This document shows positions 15,514 to 23,436 of a stretch of 29,439 bases of DNA, piece by piece (position 1 is the first letter of the stretch; the number at the start of each line of letters is the position of its first letter). This DNA is from a virus, in IMG/VR virus record IMGVR_UViG_3300046012_000410, positions 1 through 29,439 of that record; one strand, 5' to 3'. Below the pieces are notes generated by a model. That model was not told the origin of the DNA. It was given only the letters and a program-made list of their open reading frames with translations, and searched no databases. Made by a program: the position numbers and the translations under genes.

Positions 15514-15771
15514 TTAAGCCGTTCCGTTCAAAATCTTAGTCGCCGTTTCACGCGAAATATCGAGCGGACCGCTGCTTTCCTTGGCGGCAACAGCATCATC
15601 GTAATCCTCAAGATCGGCCATCACGCCGTCTTGCCATCCCTTGATCGCGCCATATACGAGCCGCGTTACGCGGTCGATTTCGGCCGGTGAGGCCCGTTTT
15701 TCCTCCCACGCGGCATTAACCATGGATTTGATTTTTTCTTCGTCGATCTCAATGTGAAGCTGCGCCATCAT
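15514..15771 (-). CDS. Small acidic hypothetical protein
   Basis: An 85-residue protein starting at the ATG that makes an ATGA overlap with the previous stop (15771). It is helical and acidic (HIEIDEEKIKSMVNAAWEEK) and ends with DISRETATKILNGTA. No known domain recognised. Confidence 0.6.
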   Translation of the reverse strand: MMAQLHIEIDEEKIKSMVNAAWEEKRASPAEIDRVTRLVYGAIKGWQDGVMADLEDYDDAVAAKESSGPLDISRETATKILNGTA

Positions 15772-15965
15772 CCAAACCTCCGCTTTGCCATATTCCGAAA
15801 CCACGCCAGCACGATCACGTTGTCGGCGCAGTCCCCTTCCTCGATTACGATCTTCCCGCGCTCCCGGAAGAGTCTCGCCTCGTAGGCGTGCTGACGGTCC
15901 GATATCTGCTCATCCGTGAAGGCGGATGGCGCGCGACGGAGCGATGTCGATACGAAGCCGTCCAT
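15768..15965 (-). CDS. Small hypothetical protein
   Basis: A 65-residue protein. The ATG at 15965 overlaps the preceding stop by one base; a GTG one codon upstream (15968) would make a GTGA overlap. The central part ARLFRERGKIVIEEGDCADN may form a short helix and strands. Function unknown. Confidence 0.55.
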   Translation of the reverse strand: MDGFVSTSLRRAPSAFTDEQISDRQHAYEARLFRERGKIVIEEGDCADNVIVLAWFRNMAKRRFG

Positions 15966-16195
15966 CACGGATGCGCCCCAGGCGATGTTTCACGTGACGC
16001 TGGATTCGCCAGAATTTGCCCGGTCTCTAAATTGGCAATCATGTTATGGAAGGCAGATTTCTTCATCCGCCACTTCCCGGACCATTTGAAAGCGGGAAGC
16101 TTGCTCCGCTCCAAAAGGTGATAGGTCGCGGCTTCTGTCTCACCGATGAACTCAGCGATGGCGCGACAACCCTTCAGGATGTCGGCCGAAGTCAT
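15965..16195 (-). CDS. HTH DNA-binding protein (excisionase/MerR-like fold)
   Basis: A 76-residue protein. The segment AIAEFIGETEAATYHLLERS followed by KLPAFKWSGKWRMKKSAF has the helix-turn-helix plus wing pattern of excisionase-type or HTH_17 proteins, which bind DNA and often read a short site. It could regulate late genes or act in excision, but no integrase is seen in this window. ATGA overlap at the start. Confidence 0.65.
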   Translation of the reverse strand: MTSADILKGCRAIAEFIGETEAATYHLLERSKLPAFKWSGKWRMKKSAFHNMIANLETGQILANPASRETSPGAHP

Positions 16196-16368
16196 GACTC
16201 ATCCTTTATGCTGCCGATCACGACCCCGCCCACCATGAGGCCAGCCGAGCCAAGCGCAAGATGCCAAACACCATCAGGCATCCCCATTCCATAGTGCGAG
16301 ACCAGGTCGCCAAGCATCGAGCCGCCGAGGACAATTAGACCTAAGCCGATCATGTTTAGGGTGGTCAT
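16192..16368 (-). CDS. Small membrane protein with two transmembrane segments
   Basis: A 58-codon protein read directly from the sequence: ATG at 16368 makes an ATGA overlap with the helicase stop and its own TGA overlaps the next ATG. Two hydrophobic segments are visible, MIGLGLIVLGGSMLG near residues 6-20 and a glycine-rich one (ALGSAGLMVGGVVIGS) near 38-53, joined by a polar turn. Both termini would lie on the same side of the membrane. It sits among replication genes, away from any lysis cassette. Function unknown; membrane anchoring of replication or an exclusion role are guesses. Confidence 0.75.
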   Translation of the reverse strand: MTTLNMIGLGLIVLGGSMLGDLVSHYGMGMPDGVWHLALGSAGLMVGGVVIGSIKDES

Positions 16369-17798
16369 GCGACCTCACCGTAACCCTGCTCGTGCGAGAT
16401 GATTTCGTATCGGCCTTGATCGCGGAGGAAAATCGCTTCCAGCTCGCCGGGCACGCCGATTTCGTCGTGGTAGCGAGATTTCTGCACCATGATCCGGGTG
16501 CGCTCTTTCTCGCGATAGATCACGATGCCAACATCCGGCTTGTTCGCCCAATTCGCGCTGCCGGCGATCGAGTAGAGCGTTGGAACCGGAATTTTCCCGT
16601 CCTTGCCATCCATCTTCGTAGGATGAGCGGCTACGATTAGGTGGATATTCAGCCGTTGTGCGAGGCGGCGTAGCTGGCGCAGCGCATCGCCCGTATATTC
16701 CGTCTCGCTCATATTGTCGGGGCGGCGATGCTCAAGTTCGTTCCACGGATCGATCCCGACGATCTTGGCACCGTGCTGGATCACTGCGGCCTGGATACGC
16801 TCGATAAGCCAAATCAGCGTGGGGTCGTCGTCCTCATCGGGAACGATGAACGAGAATTTTTCATCGATCCATTTGTCGGCACAGGCGATTTCGCCCTCGG
16901 ACTGGTCCTTCTCATATTTCCGGTTGAGAAATGTCCGCAACGCGCGACGATGGTCATTCTGTGGCCGCTGCTCGAAACTGGCGAACGCCCCCACCCACCC
17001 GTATTGGATGGCCATGCGGGCAAAGACCTCATTGATGAAGGTGCTCTTGCCGTGACCAGGAACGCCAGTAACGACGCAGAGATCGCCCAGTCTGACCTTG
17101 TAATGCCGATCCAGCCCCGCGATGCCGATTGAATGCGCGACTGCTTGACGCAGCGGCGGCAGTTCCGACATCCGATAGATGCCAGAGACTTTGCACCACT
17201 GAGCGCGGTTGATGGTCTCGACGACGCCCTTGTGCCCGTACTTCGCTAGTGTTTCGTTCAGATCCTTGAGGCCCTTCGGGTATCGCAGCCATTTGCAGCG
17301 AGCCTTGCCTAATCGGATGGCCAGATCGTTCATCAACGCGATACCCGGCTCATCGCTGTCTGTCGCTAGAATGATTTCATTGCAATCTCGCAGCAGCGGG
17401 CGTGCGTCCTCGAGGAAGTCGTATCGGGTGCCGCTGTCGTCCTTTGTCGTTTGAGCTGGAGCGCCGTTGGGAACGGAAATCGTGCGCTGATAGCCGCACT
17501 GGATCGCGGACATGGCGTCAAATTCGCCTTCCGTGACGATTACGGGCTGAGAAGCTAGTGTCGGATCACGCAGGCAATCGATGTTCCAAAAGACCGCCCG
17601 CTTGCCGGCGTCCTGATAGAATTTCTTATCGCCCGCGATCGTGCGGTACTTGTGGCTGATCGTCTCGCCGCTATCGACATACGGGATTGCGACCCAATCA
17701 CCAGACTGCTTGTCGAAGCTGTCCACGCCAAGCCGATCGAGCAGCTCCGCGTCGAGTCCGCGGGCTTCCAGAATTTCTTGGTGGTGTTTGCTCAGCAT
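16365..17798 (-). CDS. TOPRIM primase-helicase (T7 gp4/Twinkle-like), lacking its own zinc domain
   Basis: A 477-residue replication enzyme. An N-terminal DNA primase part includes the TOPRIM motifs VTEGEFDAMSA (catalytic Glu) and ILATDSDEPG (metal-binding Asp). The C-terminal DnaB-type helicase carries Walker A GVPGHGKST, an aromatic-rich block ending FASFEQRP, Walker B-like IVGIDPWNEL, and the later LIVAAHPTK. It unwinds DNA and primes lagging strands at the fork. The zinc-binding domain normally found at the start of T7-like primases is missing here and is encoded by the overlapping upstream gene. It has its own ribosome binding site (AAGGGG, seven bases before ATG), and a TAG two codons upstream in this frame blocks a simple longer form. 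Confidence 0.88.
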   Translation of the reverse strand: MLSKHHQEILEARGLDAELLDRLGVDSFDKQSGDWVAIPYVDSGETISHKYRTIAGDKKFYQDAGKRAVFWNIDCLRDPTLASQPVIVTEGEFDAMSAIQCGYQRTISVPNGAPAQTTKDDSGTRYDFLEDARPLLRDCNEIILATDSDEPGIALMNDLAIRLGKARCKWLRYPKGLKDLNETLAKYGHKGVVETINRAQWCKVSGIYRMSELPPLRQAVAHSIGIAGLDRHYKVRLGDLCVVTGVPGHGKSTFINEVFARMAIQYGWVGAFASFEQRPQNDHRRALRTFLNRKYEKDQSEGEIACADKWIDEKFSFIVPDEDDDPTLIWLIERIQAAVIQHGAKIVGIDPWNELEHRRPDNMSETEYTGDALRQLRRLAQRLNIHLIVAAHPTKMDGKDGKIPVPTLYSIAGSANWANKPDVGIVIYREKERTRIMVQKSRYHDEIGVPGELEAIFLRDQGRYEIISHEQGYGEVA

Positions 17799-17988
17799 TG
17801 TCTATCCCCTTCCATCCACAGCGGAAGCAATTCCATTTGATGCCGCCTACTTCGACACGTACCGAGAGATCTTTCGCCCCTCGCCGCTTGACGTGCGTGT
17901 GAGAGCATTTCGGGCATGAGGCCTTGTGATTCCCGAGCGCGGAATTTCGCAAAGTGATGCCGTTTCGGCGAAGCAGATCGGCGCTCAT
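17698..17988 (-). CDS. Primase-type zinc ribbon protein, separate from the primase-helicase
   Basis: A 96-residue protein with Cys25-x2-Cys28 and Cys54-x2-Cys57 in the pattern CPKCSHTH ... WNCFRCGWKG. This matches the zinc domain at the start of T7-like primases, which recognises the priming trinucleotide. After residue 64 the frame overlaps the helicase gene by 101 bases in a different frame and becomes arginine-rich and uninformative. The helicase frame lies at +1 relative to this one. A split form of the primase-helicase is the simplest reading. ATGA overlap with the upstream gene supports the start. Confidence 0.78.
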   Translation of the reverse strand: MSADLLRRNGITLRNSALGNHKASCPKCSHTHVKRRGAKDLSVRVEVGGIKWNCFRCGWKGIDNAEQTPPRNSGSPRTRRGAARSAWRGQLRQAVW

Positions 17989-18695
17989 CCGAACGGCCTT
18001 TCAACCTCAGGCGTCGGCGCGTTCCGGTGATTGATCACACCAGCGACCCATTCCGCCTTGTTGTCTTTGAATTTTGCTTCGTTAAAAACCGCAAGCACGG
18101 CAACATCATCGAAACCTAAAGCCTTGCGGAGTTTGGTAATTTGGCCTCCAGCTTTCCCGCCCAAAAGCTCCTTGCCACGGCGGAAAACTTCAGCTTCAAG
18201 CGAAGGCGCGTCGGCGCCCGAAGCTTTAGCTTCGGAAGATTGGCATCTAGCCTCTGGCATATGGGCTTTATCCGGTGGGTTAACCCCATCGTTATCCGGT
18301 GGCTTATAGCCGCCGTTATTACCGCTCTTAAGCCTGGGGTTTCCTCCCCTTCCGCCGTTTGCTTTATCGGCGTCCGCCTTAGCCTTATCCCTGACCATGC
18401 GGCGCGAATACGGAACGCTTTCATCGATGCTGAAGACGCCATTGTTCTTCAGTTCTTCGAAGCAGCGCAACACGGTTTTCGGATCGCTGCCGACAAGCGC
18501 CGCCAATTCTTTCATGTCGGGGACACGGGATGCGATCAGCAGCCGGCCGTAAATTTCCGCCTCGTGCATATAGCCGAGCATTTCAATCCAAAGGCCGCGC
18601 GCAGCCAGTGAGCACATGTGCAATTTCGGATCGGCTCGCCAGTCGGTCGGATACCACTTGATCCAGGGCTGGCGCTTTTCTTGTTCCGATTTCAT
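17985..18695 (-). CDS. Replisome organiser-like protein
   Basis: A 236-residue protein. The start ATG 18695 gives an ATGA overlap. The first part (PWIKWYPTDWRADPKLHMCS, then ARGLWIEMLGYMHEAEIYGR) is a winged-helix domain seen in phage replication initiators and DUF1376-related proteins. A low-complexity linker rich in N, G and P (about residues 117-147) leads to a C-terminal helical domain ending with AEWVAGVINHRNAP, which recalls the helicase-loader half of such proteins. It is expected to bind the phage origin and load the helicase encoded two genes downstream. The origin itself may lie inside the linker-coding DNA, as in other phages, but I see no clear iterons. Confidence 0.72.
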   Translation of the reverse strand: MKSEQEKRQPWIKWYPTDWRADPKLHMCSLAARGLWIEMLGYMHEAEIYGRLLIASRVPDMKELAALVGSDPKTVLRCFEELKNNGVFSIDESVPYSRRMVRDKAKADADKANGGRGGNPRLKSGNNGGYKPPDNDGVNPPDKAHMPEARCQSSEAKASGADAPSLEAEVFRRGKELLGGKAGGQITKLRKALGFDDVAVLAVFNEAKFKDNKAEWVAGVINHRNAPTPEVERPFG

Positions 18696-19246
18696 TGCCG
18701 CCACTCTTCTGGCGTTCTGGCGCCCTTCTCTTGATTGCAGTCGCGGCAAGCCGTGGCAAGGTTCTCAAGGCTAAACGTGCCCCCGCGCGACGCCGGTATC
18801 ACGTGGTCGCATTCAAAAGGACCTTCAGTATCGCCGCAGTAAACGCATGTGAACTTGTCCCGCTCGAAGACTGTGGCCCTTAGACCTGTCGCCATGCGGC
18901 GGCTGAGGTGGGCCAGCCGTTTGCGCTGCTCTTCCAACGCGATCGCGCAGAGCACGGTATGATAAAGACGGCCATCCTCGCAGACGGTGAAACCGCGAAG
19001 TGCGACCGCCTTAACCTTCTTCCATTTTGAGCCAGCGCCGGACAGCGCCGCTAACAGGCGGTCGTCGCTTGGGAGCGATCCGGCTGGCACTTGGTGCCAC
19101 GCGCGACACCAGAGCGTCACAGCGGCCTTTGCTTCGTCGCCAGTAGCCAATAGCCACGTATCGCTTGATAGCAGCCGATTGACCATCAGCGGCAAGTAGT
19201 CGAGCGATGACAGGTCGAGATCAGCCGGTACTGGCGCTTGTTTCAC
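18692..19246 (-). CDS. DUF1376 + HNH endonuclease fusion
   Basis: A 184-residue protein starting at a GTG that makes a GTGA overlap. Residues about 9-105 look like DUF1376 (LDYLPLMVNRLLSSDTWLL, then WCRAWHQVPAGSLPSDDRLL), a fold linked to phage replication initiators. Residues about 120-183 are an HNH nuclease: CVYCG, then CDHVIPASRGG, then NLATACRDCNQEKG. These hold the zinc ribbon cysteines and the catalytic His-Asn-type residues. HNH proteins nick DNA during packaging, homing or recombination. It lies directly before the replisome organiser gene, so the fused domain may direct nicking to the phage origin; this is inference. Confidence 0.82.
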   Translation of the reverse strand: MKQAPVPADLDLSSLDYLPLMVNRLLSSDTWLLATGDEAKAAVTLWCRAWHQVPAGSLPSDDRLLAALSGAGSKWKKVKAVALRGFTVCEDGRLYHTVLCAIALEEQRKRLAHLSRRMATGLRATVFERDKFTCVYCGDTEGPFECDHVIPASRGGTFSLENLATACRDCNQEKGARTPEEWRQ

Positions 19247-19431
19247 TCTGCGGCTCTTTTCTCGGTGTTACCCGACTCGTGCCCGATTTTTGACGCGGTG
19301 AGCGGTGATGCTGCTGACGGTGAAATAGGCCGCTGCGCCCGCACCCAAGACATGAGGACGCTGGCGTGCATATGCTCGCGGGGAGCGCGGCGCTTGATGA
19401 ACTGGCGTTTGATGATGAGATGTCGCTTCAT
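19243..19431 (-). CDS. Small basic hypothetical protein
   Basis: A 62-residue protein with a strongly basic first half (MKRHLIIKRQFIKRRAPREH) and a polar second half. ATGA and GTGA overlaps at both ends support it. No domain recognised. Confidence 0.55.
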   Translation of the reverse strand: MKRHLIIKRQFIKRRAPREHMHASVLMSWVRAQRPISPSAASPLTASKIGHESGNTEKRAAE

Positions 19432-19631
19432 GCGACTATCTCATCTAACAGAGATTTCCCACCGTCCCTCAAATTTATTTCTGCGCCGGCCGCTTTACTT
19501 GCGGAAAACGGACGGTGGAAATTCCATTGTCCCTTATCGCAGAAATGGCGCTGGGCAAAGCGGCCTGGACGCTCACTAGGACGGCGGATGAGTTCCTTGC
19601 CACAGGAGGGGTATTCGCAGATGCGGGTCAT
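19428..19631 (-). CDS. Small zinc-finger-like protein
   Basis: A 67-residue protein. The pattern C5-x4-C10 and a later C31 following HFC (TRICEYPSCGKE ... RHFCDKG) suits a small treble-clef zinc site, although one ligand would have to be histidine. Such proteins occur in phage replication operons and are thought to bind nucleic acid. ATGA overlap with both neighbours. Confidence 0.62.
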   Translation of the reverse strand: MTRICEYPSCGKELIRRPSERPGRFAQRHFCDKGQWNFHRPFSASKAAGAEINLRDGGKSLLDEIVA

Positions 19632-19786
19632 TTCTTTCCCCTCGCGTTTTTCGGCTCCGATGGGATCTCGATCAAAGTCCCGTATTTTCCGTGAGGTTGT
19701 CCCTCGAATTTGGAAACGAGCTTGGCGTTCTCTGGTAATGGATCGCCGTGAATCAGGCGTGCGTAGATGCGGATGCGCTGGGTCAT
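19628..19786 (-). CDS. Small hypothetical protein (52 residues)
   Basis: Read from the sequence: ATG at 19786 overlaps the methyltransferase stop (ATGA) and its own TGA overlaps the next gene's ATG in the same way. The product (begins MTQRIRIYARLIHGDPLPEN) is basic, with a short beta-like middle (GKYGTLIEIP). Function unknown, but the double overlap and smooth codon use make it a real gene. Confidence 0.68.
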   Translation of the reverse strand: MTQRIRIYARLIHGDPLPENAKLVSKFEGQPHGKYGTLIEIPSEPKNARGKK

Positions 19787-20748
19787 GACGCCACCATCAT
19801 GTCGAATAGTGTCCCACGCGTCTTGGCGTGTTCGGCTGCGGTCAGATTCGCAACGGCCTGTTTGTAGTAGCTCTCCTTGAGTTCGGCGCCGAGGAAACGG
19901 CGCTGAAGCTCAAGTGCGACATAGCCTTCGCTGCCAATGCCGGCGAAGGGCGATAGAACGGCATCGCCTGGGTTGCTCCACAGATCGATACAGCGGCGGA
20001 TTACCGTAAGCTGCAGAGGCGATATATGACGTTCGTCTGCTTCCGCCCTAGCCGCTGATCGGCTCAGAACATCGGATTGAGCAATGTCCATCCAGACAGG
20101 TTCGGCGTAACGCTGCCAAACTTGGACGCTGTATTTATCGGCGGGATGCCGGCCCCATTCATCGCGCGGCCCCTCTTTCGCCGGGCCACTATCGGCACCG
20201 TAATAAGCATCGAACTCTCCCGCGATTGGCTCTGGATTGTCACCGGGCTTTCGCATCGTCACCACATAATCGGCAACCGCCATGCGGCTCATGGCGGAGT
20301 CTTTGACGAGTTGCTTATGCAATAGGCCGATCGATTTGGACCGCTGCATAGCCGACACCGGATCTTTCCGGATGCAGACTTCGGAATGGTAGATCATCCC
20401 GGCCGCTTGATGCGCGCGGATAATGTCGCCGCGGAAATCCCGGAGACCGATAAACCCGTCGCGCAGTTTCGATGTCGGAAGCTGCATGCAATGGATTGAA
20501 ACGAGACGCCCCGGCATCGTCACGCGGAACAGTTCTTCACAAACGAAGCGGTAGTGCTGCCAGAAGGTCTCATCGTCGCGACAGTTCGATAGATCGCGCG
20601 GATCGTCCGAAAAGACGTAAAGGCTGGCGAACGGTGGAGAATAGATTGTGTAGTGGATTGAATCGCTGGGCAGACCGCGCAGCATTTCCACGCAATCCGC
20701 CCGGTACAGGGCGAAGTTGTCGCCTTTGGTTTGGTCGAGAACTTTCAT
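19783..20748 (-). CDS. Beta-class DNA methyltransferase (N4-cytosine or N6-adenine)
   Basis: A 321-residue enzyme. Catalytic motif IV is SPPF (residues 37-40) and the S-adenosylmethionine motif I comes near the end as LSPFAGIGSEG (about 265-275), followed by a GAELKESYY block. Motif IV before motif I is the beta order. SPPF/SPPY with a serine first residue is more usual for N4-cytosine enzymes, but N6-adenine cannot be excluded. No restriction partner is present, so it is probably an orphan enzyme protecting phage DNA from host restriction. I chose ATG 20748 because it forms an ATGA overlap; ATG 20760 is an alternative. Confidence 0.85.
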   Translation of the reverse strand: MKVLDQTKGDNFALYRADCVEMLRGLPSDSIHYTIYSPPFASLYVFSDDPRDLSNCRDDETFWQHYRFVCEELFRVTMPGRLVSIHCMQLPTSKLRDGFIGLRDFRGDIIRAHQAAGMIYHSEVCIRKDPVSAMQRSKSIGLLHKQLVKDSAMSRMAVADYVVTMRKPGDNPEPIAGEFDAYYGADSGPAKEGPRDEWGRHPADKYSVQVWQRYAEPVWMDIAQSDVLSRSAARAEADERHISPLQLTVIRRCIDLWSNPGDAVLSPFAGIGSEGYVALELQRRFLGAELKESYYKQAVANLTAAEHAKTRGTLFDMMVAS

Positions 20749-22145
20749 GCCGCCAGCCATCCGGGCAATTCCATCGTATGCGAGGGTTGATAAATTGGCG
20801 CTTCGTGATGCGAACCCCTCACCGCCTCGCAGGTCAGGTCTCGCATATGCTCAGCCATGGCGTCGCACATGCGTTCGTAGTCGCGCTCTTTGGCGTTGAG
20901 ATTTTCGACCACAGCGCCTTCAAGTTCTGATGCGATCAGATAGACATTGACGGGCCTCGTCTGGCCAAATCGCCAGCAGCGTCGAACGCCTTGGAACAAT
21001 TGCTCGAAGCTATCGTTGAGGCCGACAAAGATCATGTCGGCGCAGTGCTGATAGTTGAGCCCGAATCCGGCGATCGAGGTTTTGCTGATGAGGTAGAGAG
21101 GATCGCCCTCCTTAAAGCCGAGCAGTCGCTTTGCTTTAATGCCGCGCTCGTCGGACCCCTGGACCTGCACGGCCCCGCGAATGGCCTTTACTAGCGCATC
21201 TGCTTCTTGGTTAAGGCCGCACCAGATTAGCCAAGGCGCATCGGGCTTTTGAGCAACCAGTTTTGCCGCCGCCGCCACGCGATCATCGATGCTATCGCGC
21301 CGCGCCGCGATGCGTTCTCCTAGGGTCCGCGCTTCCATCGGGAACAGCATCCCCGCCTGGGGCGCATACTCGACGGGAACCGTTACTTGGTGCTTGTGTA
21401 GTGGCGGAAGATCATAACCCGCTTCTTCATATCCGAGGTCGCGGGGTGAGCGGATCACCACGGCCCAAGACGCGAGCCAGCGCCAAAAATCTTTCTCGGC
21501 GTGACGTTTCAGCCGCCATTCGGCATCGCCATGCGCCCTGACAGATCCATCATGGACAAAGAATGTCGCGAGCATTTCCTTTTCGGTCATGACGCCAAGG
21601 AACTCCGCGTGGTTCCCGAGCTCGACCCAATCGTTCGGCGCCGGGGTTGCTGAGCATGGGAACTTCCACGGCGTCCGCGCATACGCATCAATCATCGCGA
21701 TGCGCGTTTGGCTATCGTGCGCCTTGATTATGCTCGATTCGTCCGCGACCACGCCGGCGAATACCGAAGGATCGAATTTCTCGAGCCGGTCGTAATTGGT
21801 CACGGTGATGCGCGACGTGACCGATTGGCGATCAGGCGCATAGGCCACGCCGGGGATATCGAACTTCGCAGCTTCCGAGATTGTCTGTTCTGCCACGGCA
21901 AGCGGCGTCAGGATTTGAACCGTCCCTTGCGTGTGCCGTTGGACGGCATCGGCCCACGCAAGCTGCTGAATGGTTTTACCGAGCCCAGTCGCACAGAAAT
22001 TAGCGGCCCGGCCGCGACGCAATGCCCAGGACACGATGTCGCGCTGGAATGGTTTGAGCGCACGGTGAAGCGGCGGGACCTCTTTCATACCGGTCATTGG
22101 CGCGACGGATTCTTTGCGATCGAGGAAATCGAGATAGCCACTCAA
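20745..22145 (-). CDS. SNF2/DEAD-type DNA helicase
   Basis: A 466-residue superfamily 2 helicase. Motif I is CATGLGKT (about residues 51-58), motif II is VVADESS, motif III is SATPAPNDW, and the late motifs include LISKTSIAGFGLNYQH and GVRRCWRFGQTRPV. It would remodel or unwind DNA using ATP. The start is TTG at 22145, which forms a TTGA overlap with the previous stop, with GGGGAG upstream; it gives the N-terminus SGYLDFLDRK, similar to other phage members. The longer frame back to 22181 is less likely. It lies directly upstream of the beta-class methyltransferase gene, and the pair may act together. Confidence 0.85.
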   Translation of the reverse strand: MSGYLDFLDRKESVAPMTGMKEVPPLHRALKPFQRDIVSWALRRGRAANFCATGLGKTIQQLAWADAVQRHTQGTVQILTPLAVAEQTISEAAKFDIPGVAYAPDRQSVTSRITVTNYDRLEKFDPSVFAGVVADESSIIKAHDSQTRIAMIDAYARTPWKFPCSATPAPNDWVELGNHAEFLGVMTEKEMLATFFVHDGSVRAHGDAEWRLKRHAEKDFWRWLASWAVVIRSPRDLGYEEAGYDLPPLHKHQVTVPVEYAPQAGMLFPMEARTLGERIAARRDSIDDRVAAAAKLVAQKPDAPWLIWCGLNQEADALVKAIRGAVQVQGSDERGIKAKRLLGFKEGDPLYLISKTSIAGFGLNYQHCADMIFVGLNDSFEQLFQGVRRCWRFGQTRPVNVYLIASELEGAVVENLNAKERDYERMCDAMAEHMRDLTCEAVRGSHHEAPIYQPSHTMELPGWLAA

Positions 22146-22519
22146 GCCCGCTTCTCCCCGTTCACAAACTCCCGCAAACACCAGACCGTGCTATCGGTTC
22201 GCGCTGTGCCGAATTTCCTTTTTCCTCCGCTGTCAACGAGAGGCGGATAAGAGAAGCCGCACTTCTCGGCCCATTTCGATTTGGTGAGCTCGATGCGCCG
22301 GGCGCGGATTGTGCTTTCGCGGCCACGGAAGCCAGCGCCAATCATTTCGGCGAGCAGCTCGGGATCGGTCATTCCAGCTAAGCCGGCGCGGCGGAAGGCG
22401 CTCAGAACAAGAGATTGCAGCGACGGGACGGCATCACGGATCGATTCGGCTGCGTCTACGCTCGTCTCGCTGTGGCGCTGGGCGGGTGGCTGGTAGGCGA
22501 GAAGGTCCATCTGAATCAT
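22142..22519 (-). CDS. Winged-helix phage protein
   Basis: A 125-residue protein. The middle (TSVDAAESIRDAVPSLQSLV, then GMTDPELLAEMIG, then RESTIRARRIELTKSKW) is the pattern of a common phage winged-helix family in which the TIRARRIEL segment is the recognition helix. Its role is unknown but it is frequently found beside helicases. Start ATG 22519 overlaps the previous stop (ATGA). Confidence 0.72.
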   Translation of the reverse strand: MIQMDLLAYQPPAQRHSETSVDAAESIRDAVPSLQSLVLSAFRRAGLAGMTDPELLAEMIGAGFRGRESTIRARRIELTKSKWAEKCGFSYPPLVDSGGKRKFGTARTDSTVWCLREFVNGEKRA

Positions 22520-22725
22520 GCCCCGACCTTTCGCTGCCGGAAATAATCGGTGTGGTTCCGGTACGATTGATCGGTTCGACGGGCGAGATCGAGCTCGCGC
22601 ACCCGCCGAAGAATTGCGCCACGCTTGCGGCCAAGGGCTTCGGCGATCTGGGAGCCGGTTTTCCCAGCGGCCCACATGAGACGAATGGTGGCATCGTCGG
22701 GCATTTCGATCCTGCCCCGTTTCAT
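22516..22725 (-). CDS. Small HTH protein (GcrA/SANT-like)
   Basis: A 69-residue protein. The segment PDDATIRLMWAAGKTGSQIA followed by EALGRKRGAILRRVREL is a helix-turn-helix of the GcrA-like or homeodomain-like type. It is very small and likely binds DNA as a regulator. Start ATG 22725 (MKRGRIEMPDD) makes an ATGA overlap with the DUF1064-like gene. Confidence 0.7.
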   Translation of the reverse strand: MKRGRIEMPDDATIRLMWAAGKTGSQIAEALGRKRGAILRRVRELDLARRTDQSYRNHTDYFRQRKVGA

Positions 22726-23087
22726 GCGGCCACCTTCGTCTTGAACTTCCGCACCTTCGATGCGTTCTTGCCGATGATCGTGACGGTCAGGCCGTAACAC
22801 GCCTCGAAAACGCGGATACGGAGCGAGGCGGCTTGCGTCATCGTGCCCTTCACATCCTCGATCACGAGCGTGCCGGTAGCGTTCTGGTAGCGGAAGTCTG
22901 GCGTAAACGTGCCGATCTTCACTCCGCCGATTGTCAGCTCGTATTTCGGATGCACGCGCAGGTCGGATATCTCCCCCGCCTTCTGCATCAGGACGAGATC
23001 GCAATACCTTCCGCGCTCTGCCATTGAATCGAAGGAATGGCCGTCGAGCGTGCAGCGCTTGGCGTGGAATTTGTTGCCCTTAGGCAT
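22722..23087 (-). CDS. DUF1064-like PD-(D/E)XK nuclease
   Basis: A 121-residue protein. The start MPKGNKFHAKRCTLDGHSFD and the block SMAERGRYCDL are typical of DUF1064. Likely catalytic residues are the Glu in MAERG, the PD of TPDFRY and the E-D-V-K of VIEDVKG, which make a PD-(D/E)XK-type active site. Such proteins are probably endonucleases or resolvases in phage recombination. I chose ATG 23087, which overlaps the preceding gene by eight bases; the longer frame upstream is not coding in character. Confidence 0.8.
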   Translation of the reverse strand: MPKGNKFHAKRCTLDGHSFDSMAERGRYCDLVLMQKAGEISDLRVHPKYELTIGGVKIGTFTPDFRYQNATGTLVIEDVKGTMTQAASLRIRVFEACYGLTVTIIGKNASKVRKFKTKVAA

Positions 23088-23436
23088 CGGCGCGTACCTC
23101 GCCGGTAACGGGGTCGAAAGCGGCAGAAATAAAAGTTTGCCGCCCGATGCCGAGCATGTCGGCATAGGCCGTTGCCGTATCCGCCTTTTTGAGAATGTTT
23201 GAGACGCGCTCTCCGTCATCGTCTCCGTCGAGAATTTCCGCCTTGAGAAGCGCTTTAAACTGCGACCAATCGATGCCCTTCTGAGTGGCGGTAGTTCGCG
23301 CGCCGGCCAGGATCACAGCCGCGTCGATCATCGCGCGAATGGATGGGACGGAGGCTTCCCGCAAGTCCTGCAAATCCTTCGCCGTGATCGGCTGGTTTGT
23401 GTCGAGCTTGTCTTTCGCGCGCGGCTTGCGAGCCAT
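23080..23436 (-). CDS. Hypothetical early protein
   Basis: A 118-residue helical protein (begins MARKPRAKDKLD). It contains LREASVPSIRAMIDAAVILA and a C-terminal segment TAYADMLGIGRQTFISAAFD that could be a helix-turn-helix. Unknown function; may be a small DNA-binding or terminase-like regulator. Confidence 0.6.
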   Translation of the reverse strand: MARKPRAKDKLDTNQPITAKDLQDLREASVPSIRAMIDAAVILAGARTTATQKGIDWSQFKALLKAEILDGDDDGERVSNILKKADTATAYADMLGIGRQTFISAAFDPVTGEVRADA

